Assembly: GCF_030410045.1 (NCBI RefSeq)
Contig: NZ_JAUFRA010000004.1
Location: 186,001-250,000 of the forward strand
Direction: 5' to 3'
DNA: 64,000 bases
Origin: Marivivens donghaensis
Lineage (GTDB): Bacteria > Pseudomonadota > Alphaproteobacteria > Rhodobacterales > Rhodobacteraceae
The position numbers were made by a program, and so were the translations under genes. Numbering within the stretch: the stretch's first letter is position 1; every line of letters begins with the position of its first letter. The notes beneath the pieces were generated by a model, which was not told the origin of the DNA, ran no database searches, and saw nothing but the letters and a program-made list of their open reading frames with translations. Below, piece by piece: positions 34,848 to 41,156 of the stretch.

Positions 34848-36061
34848 TGGATGGTGGCAAAGGCTTCGAGGACGCTCAGACGGGCGAACAGAAGATCCGT
34901 AACTTCAACATCAACTTCGGCCCGCAGCACCCTGCGGCTCACGGCGTGTTGCGTCTGGTTCTGGAACTGGACGGCGAGATTGTTGAACGCTGCGACCCGC
35001 ATATCGGTCTGCTGCACCGTGGCACCGAAAAGCTGATGGAAAGCCGCACCTATCTGCAGAACCTTCCGTATTTCGACCGTCTCGACTACGTGGCGCCGAT
35101 GAACCAAGAACACGCTTGGTGCTTGGCTATCGAACGCCTGACGGGCACCGAAGTTCCGCGTCGTGCATCGCTGATCCGCGTTCTTTATTCCGAAATCGGC
35201 CGCGTTCTGAACCACCTTCTGAACGTCACCACGCAGGCTATGGACGTTGGTGCGCTGACACCGCCGCTCTGGGGCTTTGAAGAGCGTGAAAAGCTGATGA
35301 TTTTCTACGAACGTGCCTGTGGCGCACGTTTGCACGCGGCATATTTCCGTCCCGGTGGCGTCCACCAAGACCTGCCTGACGCGCTTCTCGACGATATCGA
35401 AGAGTGGGCGAACCACTTCCCGAACGTTCTCGATGACATCGACGGCCTGCTGACCGAAAACCGTATCTTTAAGCAGCGTAACGTTGATATCGGCGTTGTG
35501 ACCGAAGAAGACATCCAGAAATGGGGTTTCTCGGGCGTGATGGTGCGTGGCTCTGGCCTCGCTTGGGACCTGCGTCGTGCGCAGCCCTACGAATGCTACG
35601 ACGAGTTCGAGTTCCAGATCCCCGTTGGTAAAAACGGTGACTGTTTTGACCGCTACCTCGTCCGCATGGAAGAGATGCGTCAGTCGACTTCGATCATCAA
35701 GCAAGCGATTGCGAAATTGCGTGTTGAAGGTGGCGACGTTCTGGCCCGTGGTAAGATCACACCGCCGAAACGTGGCGACATGAAAACCAACATGGAATCG
35801 CTGATCCACCACTTCAAACTCTACACCGAAGGTTTCCACGTGCCTGAGGGCGAGGTTTACGCGGCGGTTGAAGCACCGAAAGGTGAATTCGGCGTCTACC
35901 TGAAAGCAGACGGTTCGAACAAACCATACCGTGCAAAACTGCGCGCACCGGGCTATCTGCACCTGCAGGCGATGGACCACATCGCGTCTGGTCACCAGCT
36001 CGCGGACGTGGCTGCCATCATCGGCACCATGGACGTTGTGTTCGGGGAGATTGACCGCTGA
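34844..36061 (+). CDS. nuoD: NADH-quinone oxidoreductase subunit D
   Basis: 405-aa 49-kDa-type subunit forming the quinone pocket. INFGPQHPAAHGVLRL carries the quinone-ligand histidine, followed by PHIGLLHRGTEKL and YFDRLDYVAPMNQEHAW. The C-terminus (MDHIASGHQLADVAAIIGTMDVVFGEIDR, ending in the family's D-x-V-F-G-E-x-D-R) is canonical. The start overlaps the sulfotransferase stop. The last base of the stop codon region overlaps the next small gene's ATG. Confidence 0.96.
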   Translation: MMDGGKGFEDAQTGEQKIRNFNINFGPQHPAAHGVLRLVLELDGEIVERCDPHIGLLHRGTEKLMESRTYLQNLPYFDRLDYVAPMNQEHAWCLAIERLTGTEVPRRASLIRVLYSEIGRVLNHLLNVTTQAMDVGALTPPLWGFEEREKLMIFYERACGARLHAAYFRPGGVHQDLPDALLDDIEEWANHFPNVLDDIDGLLTENRIFKQRNVDIGVVTEEDIQKWGFSGVMVRGSGLAWDLRRAQPYECYDEFEFQIPVGKNGDCFDRYLVRMEEMRQSTSIIKQAIAKLRVEGGDVLARGKITPPKRGDMKTNMESLIHHFKLYTEGFHVPEGEVYAAVEAPKGEFGVYLKADGSNKPYRAKLRAPGYLHLQAMDHIASGHQLADVAAIIGTMDVVFGEIDR

Positions 36062-36321
36062 TGAAGCGATTTGGGTTGGTTGTGTTAGCCTGTATGCCCG
36101 GTAGTGTGTTTGCCGATGTTGCGGCTGATAAAGCCGCGCTGTCCAAAGCCATTGAGGCTGCAGGCTGTGTGGTTACCGCCGAGAATGGCGACGAGATTTT
36201 TCAGGCCTCTGGTCTGACCGAAGAGCAAGTATTTGCTGCCGTAGCCGCGCTCTATGGGTCGGGGCAGGCGGTTCTTCAACCCGACGGGAGCATGTCGCTC
36301 CAGACTGAGGCGTGCAAGTGA
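36061..36321 (+). CDS. Small exported protein in the nuo operon
   Basis: 86 aa with a Sec signal peptide (MKRFGLVVLACMPGSVFA, cleavage after VFA) and a short mature domain with two cysteines (AAGCVV and the penultimate TEACK) that could form a disulfide in the periplasm. Its ATG shares one base with the nuoD stop. I do not recognise the family. Codon choice is less strongly biased than in the flanking nuo genes. Confidence 0.75.
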   Translation: MKRFGLVVLACMPGSVFADVAADKAALSKAIEAAGCVVTAENGDEIFQASGLTEEQVFAAVAALYGSGQAVLQPDGSMSLQTEACK

Positions 36322-36386
36322 GCCGCCGCGCAGAAATTGAAACCAAGGTTGGTGCATATCGCGCCGCCGAAAAGACCGGAGCCTGA
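36318..36386 (+). CDS. Candidate 22-codon small protein between the exported protein and nuoE
   Basis: A GTG at 36318 overlaps the preceding stop (GTGA) and opens a 22-codon frame that ends with TGA at 36384-36386, six bases before nuoE. The product starts MSRRAEIETK and ends EKTGA: charged, soluble, helix-prone. The perfect coupling overlap and close spacing on both sides support translation. It may act only as a coupling leader for nuoE. Confidence 0.5.
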   Translation: MSRRAEIETKVGAYRAAEKTGA

Positions 36387-36391
36387 CGCCG

Positions 36392-37474
36392 ATGCTTCGC
36401 CGTTTGCACCACGAACAGCCCTCGTCCTTTGCTTTTACCCCTGCGAACCTTGCATGGGCTGAAGGTCAAATTCAAAAGTACCCCGAAGGCCGTCAGGCAT
36501 CGGCAATCATCCCGCTTCTTTGGCGCGCCCAAGAGCAAGAAGGTTGGCTGACCCGTCCAGCAATCGAAACGGTCGCTGACATGCTCGGCATGGCCTATAT
36601 TCGTGCGCTCGAAGTGGCTTCGTTCTACTTTATGTTCCAGCTGCAGCCGACTGGATCGGTCGCGCACATCCAGATTTGCGGTACCTTGTCCTGCATGATC
36701 TGTGGTGCCGAAGACCTGATCGGAGTCTGCAAAGAAAAGATCAACGAAGCACCGTACACTCTGTCTGCGGATGGCAAATTCACTTGGGAAGAAGTGGAAT
36801 GTCTGGGTGCTTGCACCAACGCGCCGATGGCTCAGATCGGTAAAGACTACTACGAAGACCTCACCGCTGATGGTCTGCGCAAACTGCTCGACGATCTTGC
36901 TGCTGGTAAGGTTCCGACACCGGGCCCGCAGAATGGTCGTTACGCAGCAGAGCCTCTGTCGGGTCTGACCTCGCTGACGGATCACGAAAGCGGCAAACAC
37001 CAGTATAACGCGTCGGCTCAGCTGGCTGTTGATATCGGTGATACCGTAAAGCGCATCGACGGCACCGAAGTCCCGCTTTTGACACCGTGGATCAAATCGG
37101 GCGCAACCGCTGCCAAAGCACCTGCCAAGAAAGCAGCCGCGAAGCCTGCCGCAGCGAAACCTGCCGCAAAGAAAGCTCTGGTAGAGAAGGCTGCAGCACC
37201 AGCGAAAGCGGCAGAGGTTGCTGCGGTTGACGAAAAGCAGCCGGAAGTTCTGACCGCACCGCGCGCATCGGGCAAAGACGATCTCAAGAAGATCTCTGGC
37301 GTTGGTCCGAAGCTCGAAGCTCTGTTGAACGAGCTTGGTTTCTATCACTACGACCAGATCGCGAAATGGACTGCCCAAGAGGTTGCATGGGTTGATGCCC
37401 GTCTCAAGTTCAAAGGTCGTATTGAGCGTGACGATTGGATGGCTCAGGCCGCGAAACTCGCCTCTGAATCGTAA
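36392..37474 (+). CDS. nuoE: NADH-quinone oxidoreductase subunit E with C-terminal extension
   Basis: 360 aa, about twice the length of a minimal NuoE. Residues 1-180 are the thioredoxin-like 24-kDa subunit; [2Fe-2S] ligands are Cys96 and Cys101 (CGTLSC) and Cys137 and Cys141 (CLGAC). An Ala/Lys-rich linker (about 230-285) leads to a C-terminal module of about 70 residues beginning KDDLKKISGVGPKLEALL, a helix-hairpin-helix-like motif, then YHYDQIAKW. Long NuoE forms are known in Rhodobacterales. The same module recurs in the protein encoded at 37640. Confidence 0.94.
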   Translation: MLRRLHHEQPSSFAFTPANLAWAEGQIQKYPEGRQASAIIPLLWRAQEQEGWLTRPAIETVADMLGMAYIRALEVASFYFMFQLQPTGSVAHIQICGTLSCMICGAEDLIGVCKEKINEAPYTLSADGKFTWEEVECLGACTNAPMAQIGKDYYEDLTADGLRKLLDDLAAGKVPTPGPQNGRYAAEPLSGLTSLTDHESGKHQYNASAQLAVDIGDTVKRIDGTEVPLLTPWIKSGATAAKAPAKKAAAKPAAAKPAAKKALVEKAAAPAKAAEVAAVDEKQPEVLTAPRASGKDDLKKISGVGPKLEALLNELGFYHYDQIAKWTAQEVAWVDARLKFKGRIERDDWMAQAAKLASES

Positions 37475-37489
37475 GAATATCGCCTCGAG

Positions 37490-37528
37490 TCGCGCCTAGA
37501 CTGTGTAAATATTGCACTTTAGGCGCGA
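37490..37528 (+). promoter_or_regulatory. Inverted repeat after nuoE
   Basis: TCGCGCCTA at 37490-37498 and TAGGCGCGA at 37520-37528 form a perfect 9-bp stem around 21 nt; inside it GTGT and GCAC can pair further. No U-run follows, so it is more likely a processing or stability hairpin or a protein site than a terminator. Confidence 0.5.
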
Positions 37529-37546
37529 TCTGAGGTGGATTTGCTA

Positions 37547-37565
37547 TCAAATTTTACAAATTTGA
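37547..37565. promoter_or_regulatory. AT-rich palindrome (operator candidate) upstream of the NuoE-tail paralogue gene
   Basis: Perfect palindrome TCAAATTT-TAC-AAATTTGA, 75 bp before the ATG at 37640. It overlaps a weak promoter-like pair (TTTACA at 37553-37558, 17 bp, TTTAGA at 37576-37581). In a GC-rich genome this AT block stands out and suggests an internal regulated promoter. Confidence 0.5.
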
Positions 37566-37639
37566 GTAGTCTTCCTTTAGAAGGGCACAGAAGCCTCCAG
37601 CAAATGAGAGGCTCATGGGACGTTGAAGGAGTTTAGACT

Positions 37640-38506
37640 ATGACTAATTCGAATACAGGTTGGGGTTGCCGGCAGATTAGCTGGCTCGCGGCCGCGATTA
37701 TTGGTGTTGTTGCAGCCATCATTCTTGGCGTTGCTGCACACTGGGGATGGTTCTTCGCTATTTTGGCAGGGATCGTTGTGGCCGTTATTGCGGGCCTCAT
37801 CCTGACATATTTCTTCTGCGGCGAGGCGGCAGCGCCTGCCAGCAGCGCATCTACATCATCGACACCTGCGGCCGAAGAGGCTCCCGCTCCGGTTGCTGCG
37901 GCACCTGCTGAAGCCGCACCGACTGCGGCACCTGCGGCTTCGGCATCCGCTGCGCCAGCGGTTGCGGCATCGGCTGCTCCAGCTACACCCGCTGCAGTGA
38001 TCAAACCGTCCAAGGCTCTCGCTGGCGAAGAAGAACTCGCCTCGCAGAAGGGCGATTGGAAATACGAAGCTCCTGCTGCGGAACCTGCAAAACCAGCTAA
38101 GAAAGCGGCGGCAAAACCAGCTGCCAAAGCTGCGCCGAAAACTGAAAAAGCTGCAAAGCCTGCTGCAAAAACGACCAAGGCGAAGGCCGCTGCCACTAAG
38201 GCACCAACTCCTGCTGCCGAGGGCGGTAAACCTGCGGCGCTGAGCGGACCGCGTGGTGGCAAAGCGGACGACCTCAAGGTTATCGAAGGCATCGGCCCGA
38301 AACTGGAAGAATTGGTGAACAGCTACGGCGTGTACCACTACGACCAGATCGCGGCTTGGGGCGCGGAAGAGGTTGCTTGGATGGACGGCAACATGCCGCG
38401 CTTTAAAGGGCGTGTGACCCGTGACAAATGGGTGGCACAGGCTAAAATTATTGTTGAAGAAGGCATCGAAGCGTTCCTTGAACGTGCCAAGACCAACGAT
38501 TACTAA
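37640..38506 (+). CDS. Membrane-anchored protein sharing the NuoE C-terminal module
   Basis: 288 aa. Two adjacent membrane helices (about 13-34 and 36-58) are followed by a long Ala/Pro/Lys-rich, presumably disordered linker (about 64-205). The C-terminal module reads LKVIEGIGPKLEELVNSYG, YHYDQIAAWGAEEVAW and FKGRVTRDKWVAQA, matching the NuoE tail closely (YHYDQIA.W.A.EVAW is shared). No catalytic motif is seen. The design resembles a tether that could bring a partner to the membrane arm of complex I. It has its own upstream region and is followed by a DUF5337-like gene. Confidence 0.82.
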   Translation: MTNSNTGWGCRQISWLAAAIIGVVAAIILGVAAHWGWFFAILAGIVVAVIAGLILTYFFCGEAAAPASSASTSSTPAAEEAPAPVAAAPAEAAPTAAPAASASAAPAVAASAAPATPAAVIKPSKALAGEEELASQKGDWKYEAPAAEPAKPAKKAAAKPAAKAAPKTEKAAKPAAKTTKAKAAATKAPTPAAEGGKPAALSGPRGGKADDLKVIEGIGPKLEELVNSYGVYHYDQIAAWGAEEVAWMDGNMPRFKGRVTRDKWVAQAKIIVEEGIEAFLERAKTNDY

Positions 38507-38516
38507 CTGACGCACC

Positions 38517-38732
38517 ATGACCCACGATCCGAAACAACCGACACCTCAAAATGGCCAACGTTCTGCGTTGTTCCTCGCTGGTGTTGGTGTGTTTTGGATT
38601 GTGGCGACATGGGCCGGAGGTCAATTTGGGCTATCCAATCGGACCCGTGCCCTTTTTGATATTATCGCCCTCGTCGGATTCGGCTGGGCTTTATGGATGA
38701 CTTATGGCATCTGGCGGTCACGCCAGAAGTGA
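38517..38732 (+). CDS. Small two-helix membrane protein, DUF5337-like
   Basis: 71 aa with a soluble Gln/Pro-rich N-terminus and two hydrophobic helices (SALFLAGVGVFWIVATWAGG; LFDIIALVGFGWALWMTYGI). It resembles the DUF5337 family I associate with Rhodobacterales nuo operons; that recollection is moderate. It sits 10 bp after the NuoE-tail paralogue and 13 bp before nuoF. Function unknown. Confidence 0.8.
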   Translation: MTHDPKQPTPQNGQRSALFLAGVGVFWIVATWAGGQFGLSNRTRALFDIIALVGFGWALWMTYGIWRSRQK

Positions 38733-38745
38733 TGAAAGGTGAGCC

Positions 38746-40026
38746 ATGCTCAAGGATCAGGACCGGATTTTCACCAACCTCTACGGTATGCACGACCGCA
38801 CCCTCGCTGGTGCGAAGGCGCGCGGGCATTGGGATGGTACTGCGGATATTATTAAAAAAGGCCGCGACTGGATCATTGATGAAATGAAAGCCTCCGGTCT
38901 GCGTGGCCGTGGTGGTGCGGGCTTCCCGACCGGTTTGAAGTGGTCCTTCATGCCTAAAGAATCAGACGGTCGCCCCAGCTACCTCGTCGTGAACGCGGAC
39001 GAATCAGAGCCGGGCACCTGTAAAGACCGCGAAATCATGCGCCACGATCCGCACACGCTGATCGAAGGCTGCCTGATCGCGTCTTTCGCAATGAATGCAC
39101 ATGCCTGCTACATCTACATCCGTGGCGAATATATCCGTGAACGTGAAGCTCTGCAGGCTGCGATCGACGAAGCTTATGACGCTGGCCTTCTGGGTAAGAA
39201 CGCTGCTGGCTCTGGCTGGGACTTCGATCTTTATCTGCACCACGGTGCAGGCGCGTATATCTGTGGTGAAGAAACCGCGCTGCTCGAAAGCCTTGAAGGC
39301 AAAAAAGGCATGCCGCGTATGAAGCCGCCGTTCCCTGCTGGTGCAGGTCTCTACGGTTGCCCGACCACCGTGAACAACGTCGAATCGATTGCTGTTTGCC
39401 CGACCATCCTGCGTCGTGGTGCGTCGTGGTTCTCTGGCATGGGTCGCCCGAACAACGTCGGCACCAAACTGTTCGCGATCTCTGGTCACGTAAACAATCC
39501 ATGTGTTGTTGAAGAAGAGATGGGCATCACGTTTGAAGAATTGATCGAAAAGCACTGCGGTGGCATCCGTGGCGGCTGGGATAACCTGCTTGCTGTAATT
39601 CCGGGTGGTTCGTCTGTTCCCTGCGTTCGCGGCGAAAAGATGAAAGACGCGATCATGGACTTCGATTACCTGCGCGGTGAACTGGGCTCTGGCCTCGGTA
39701 CTGCTGCGGTGATCGTAATGGATAAGTCGGTCGACATCGTGAAAGCGATCTGGCGTCTGTCCAAGTTCTACAAGCACGAATCCTGCGGTCAGTGCACCCC
39801 GTGCCGTGAAGGCACCGGTTGGATGATGCGCGTGATGGAACGTCTGGTTCAGGGCAATGCATCGGTTGAAGAGATCGACATGCTTTGGGACGTGACCAAA
39901 CAGGTTGAAGGTCACACCATCTGTGCGCTCGGCGACGCGGCCGCTTGGCCGATCCAAGGTCTGATCCGCAACTTCCGCCCAGAGATCGAAGAGCGTCTCA
40001 AGGGCCGTGCGATCGCTGCAGAATAA
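38746..40026 (+). CDS. nuoF: NADH-quinone oxidoreductase subunit F
   Basis: 426-aa NADH- and FMN-binding subunit. GLRGRGGAGFPTGLKW and GAGAYICGEETALLESLEG form the FMN/NADH site. Cluster N3 is bound by ESCGQCTPCREGTGW together with the cysteine in TICALGDAAAWP. It accepts hydride from NADH and passes electrons to NuoE and NuoG clusters. A strong terminator-like hairpin follows 23 bp downstream. Confidence 0.96.
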   Translation: MLKDQDRIFTNLYGMHDRTLAGAKARGHWDGTADIIKKGRDWIIDEMKASGLRGRGGAGFPTGLKWSFMPKESDGRPSYLVVNADESEPGTCKDREIMRHDPHTLIEGCLIASFAMNAHACYIYIRGEYIREREALQAAIDEAYDAGLLGKNAAGSGWDFDLYLHHGAGAYICGEETALLESLEGKKGMPRMKPPFPAGAGLYGCPTTVNNVESIAVCPTILRRGASWFSGMGRPNNVGTKLFAISGHVNNPCVVEEEMGITFEELIEKHCGGIRGGWDNLLAVIPGGSSVPCVRGEKMKDAIMDFDYLRGELGSGLGTAAVIVMDKSVDIVKAIWRLSKFYKHESCGQCTPCREGTGWMMRVMERLVQGNASVEEIDMLWDVTKQVEGHTICALGDAAAWPIQGLIRNFRPEIEERLKGRAIAAE

Positions 40027-40049
40027 TCGAGACTAACAGAGTTTCATGA

Positions 40050-40075
40050 GGCCACCCTTCGGGGTGGCCTTTTTC
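40050..40075 (+). terminator. Rho-independent terminator after nuoF
   Basis: 8-bp stem GGCCACCC / GGGTGGCC with a TTCG tetraloop, followed by TTTTTC. A textbook intrinsic terminator located in the middle of the nuo cluster, 24 bp after nuoF. Confidence 0.9.
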
Positions 40076-40155
40076 GTTCCGAAGAAGAGATTCCATACTT
40101 GCTATAGGTGAAATAAAATTCGATTAAACCTCCATAGATTTAGTTGGAGAATGTT

Positions 40156-40272
40156 ATGAGAGTTTTTATTGCGGCAGGATCGTTAACAGTTTTGATCTTG
40201 GCGGGGTGTGTAGAAACCCGTGCCCCAATTTCGACGGTCGCAGCTCCTCCACCTGTTGAAGGTGGGATTTAA
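40156..40272 (+). CDS. 38-aa small lipoprotein
   Basis: ATG at 40156 with GGAGA six bases upstream opens a 38-codon frame ending TAA. The product starts MRVFIAAGSLTVLILAGC: a basic start, a hydrophobic core and a lipobox LAGC, so the mature lipidated peptide is only about 21 residues and Pro-rich (PPPVEGG). It lies between the nuoF terminator and a second hairpin, so it is probably transcribed separately. Small entericidin-like or structural lipoproteins have this size. Confidence 0.65.
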   Translation: MRVFIAAGSLTVLILAGCVETRAPISTVAAPPPVEGGI

Positions 40273-40339
40273 TCAGTGCGACTGAATTTCCTTCACGCTC
40301 GTGGTTAACGGCGAAAACTGACCGAAAAACCTAATAACG

Positions 40340-40376
40340 CGCCGTTGCTATTGAATAGCAGCGGCGTAAGTCTTTT
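40340..40376 (+). terminator. Terminator-like hairpin after the small lipoprotein
   Basis: CGCCGTTGCTA at 40340-40350 pairs with TAGCAGCGGCG at 40356-40366 (one G-T wobble, loop TTGAA), followed by TAAGTCTTTT. The T-run is short, so efficiency may be moderate. Confidence 0.6.
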
Positions 40377-40425
40377 GTATCCGACCATGATCCCGACTGA
40401 TCTGCACCGGAAGATTGGATATTAG

Positions 40426-40815
40426 ATGCGTTACCTCTTGCCGTTCACCTTTATGCTAATGGCGACCCAAGCCTCGGCTTTGCCCCCACTCAAGGATGTT
40501 GCGGAAATTCGTGACGGGATTATCGCAGCAGGCATGGCGATTGAGATCGGCGATAAATGCGACAGCATTTCTGTTCGCATGTTGCGCGGGGCGCTCTTTC
40601 TCAACAGCCTAAAGTCGCGAGCCGAGGACCTTGGGTATTCGCGGGCCGAAATTGATGCCTATGTCGATGATAGGGTCGAGAAGGCGCGGCTCGAAGGGAT
40701 CGCACGGGCGCAACTGGCGGATCTGGGTGCAGTGACAGGGCAGGGGGACACGTACTGCACCGTTGGGCGGTCCGAAATGGAAGCGCAAACCGCCGTTGGC
40801 CGACTGTTGCGTTGA
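40426..40815 (+). CDS. Exported protein, DUF5333-like
   Basis: 129 aa with a signal peptide (MRYLLPFTFMLMATQASA) and a mature helical domain beginning LPPLKDVAEIRDGI. Cys46 region (GDKCDSISVR) and a C-terminal DTYCTVG suggest one disulfide. It resembles the DUF5333 family found beside nuo genes in Rhodobacterales (moderate recollection). No function known. Codon use is unlike the strongly biased nuo genes. Confidence 0.78.
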   Translation: MRYLLPFTFMLMATQASALPPLKDVAEIRDGIIAAGMAIEIGDKCDSISVRMLRGALFLNSLKSRAEDLGYSRAEIDAYVDDRVEKARLEGIARAQLADLGAVTGQGDTYCTVGRSEMEAQTAVGRLLR

Positions 40816-40819
40816 TTCT

Positions 40820-41002
40820 ATGTTCAAATCAGAGTGCTGCGGGGACTGCGGCGTACCCCTCTATAAAACCGACGTGGATTGCCCCGTTTGTGCAGTAAGA
40901 AGCACCGCACAGGCCCCAGCCCCCTTTTTCATAGCGGTTTTCGTTGTTTTGATCGCAATTTTTGCCGCGGTGCCGATCTTTGCCGCGATGCTGCTGATCT
41001 AA
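40820..41002 (+). CDS. Small zinc-ribbon membrane protein (hypothetical)
   Basis: 60 aa. The N-terminus has ECCGDCGVPLY and DCPVCAV, two Cx2C knuckles as in zinc ribbons, and the C-terminal half is one long hydrophobic helix. It starts 5 bp after the previous stop; the ribosome site is weak, so I am not certain of the start. Sits before nuoG. Confidence 0.55.
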   Translation: MFKSECCGDCGVPLYKTDVDCPVCAVRSTAQAPAPFFIAVFVVLIAIFAAVPIFAAMLLI

Positions 41003-41047
41003 AAGAAATCGGCAAAACCTGAAATTTACCTCAGTTTTGGTGACGTT

Positions 41048-41074
41048 CGCGCTGGCATAGCGCGGCAAGCCGCG
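41048..41074 (+). promoter_or_regulatory. Two mutually exclusive hairpins upstream of nuoG
   Basis: CGCGCT (41048-41053) pairs with AGCGCG (41059-41064); alternatively CGCGGC (41061-41066) pairs with GCCGCG (41069-41074). The two stems share 41061-41064 and cannot form together. They lie in the 154-bp gap before nuoG. Possible attenuator or processing structure. Confidence 0.4.
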
Positions 41075-41156
41075 TTAGAACCGCCGCGACTGTATGCATC
41101 TGCGTGCGTGCCATGCGGAGCTTTGGGTCGTAGCGACAAGAACCAAAAGGCTGGCC

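Noticed and set aside
37100..38260. Apparent short tandem repeats in nuoE and the 37640 gene
   Set aside because: They reflect Ala/Lys/Pro-rich linker codons, not a DNA repeat array or CRISPR.
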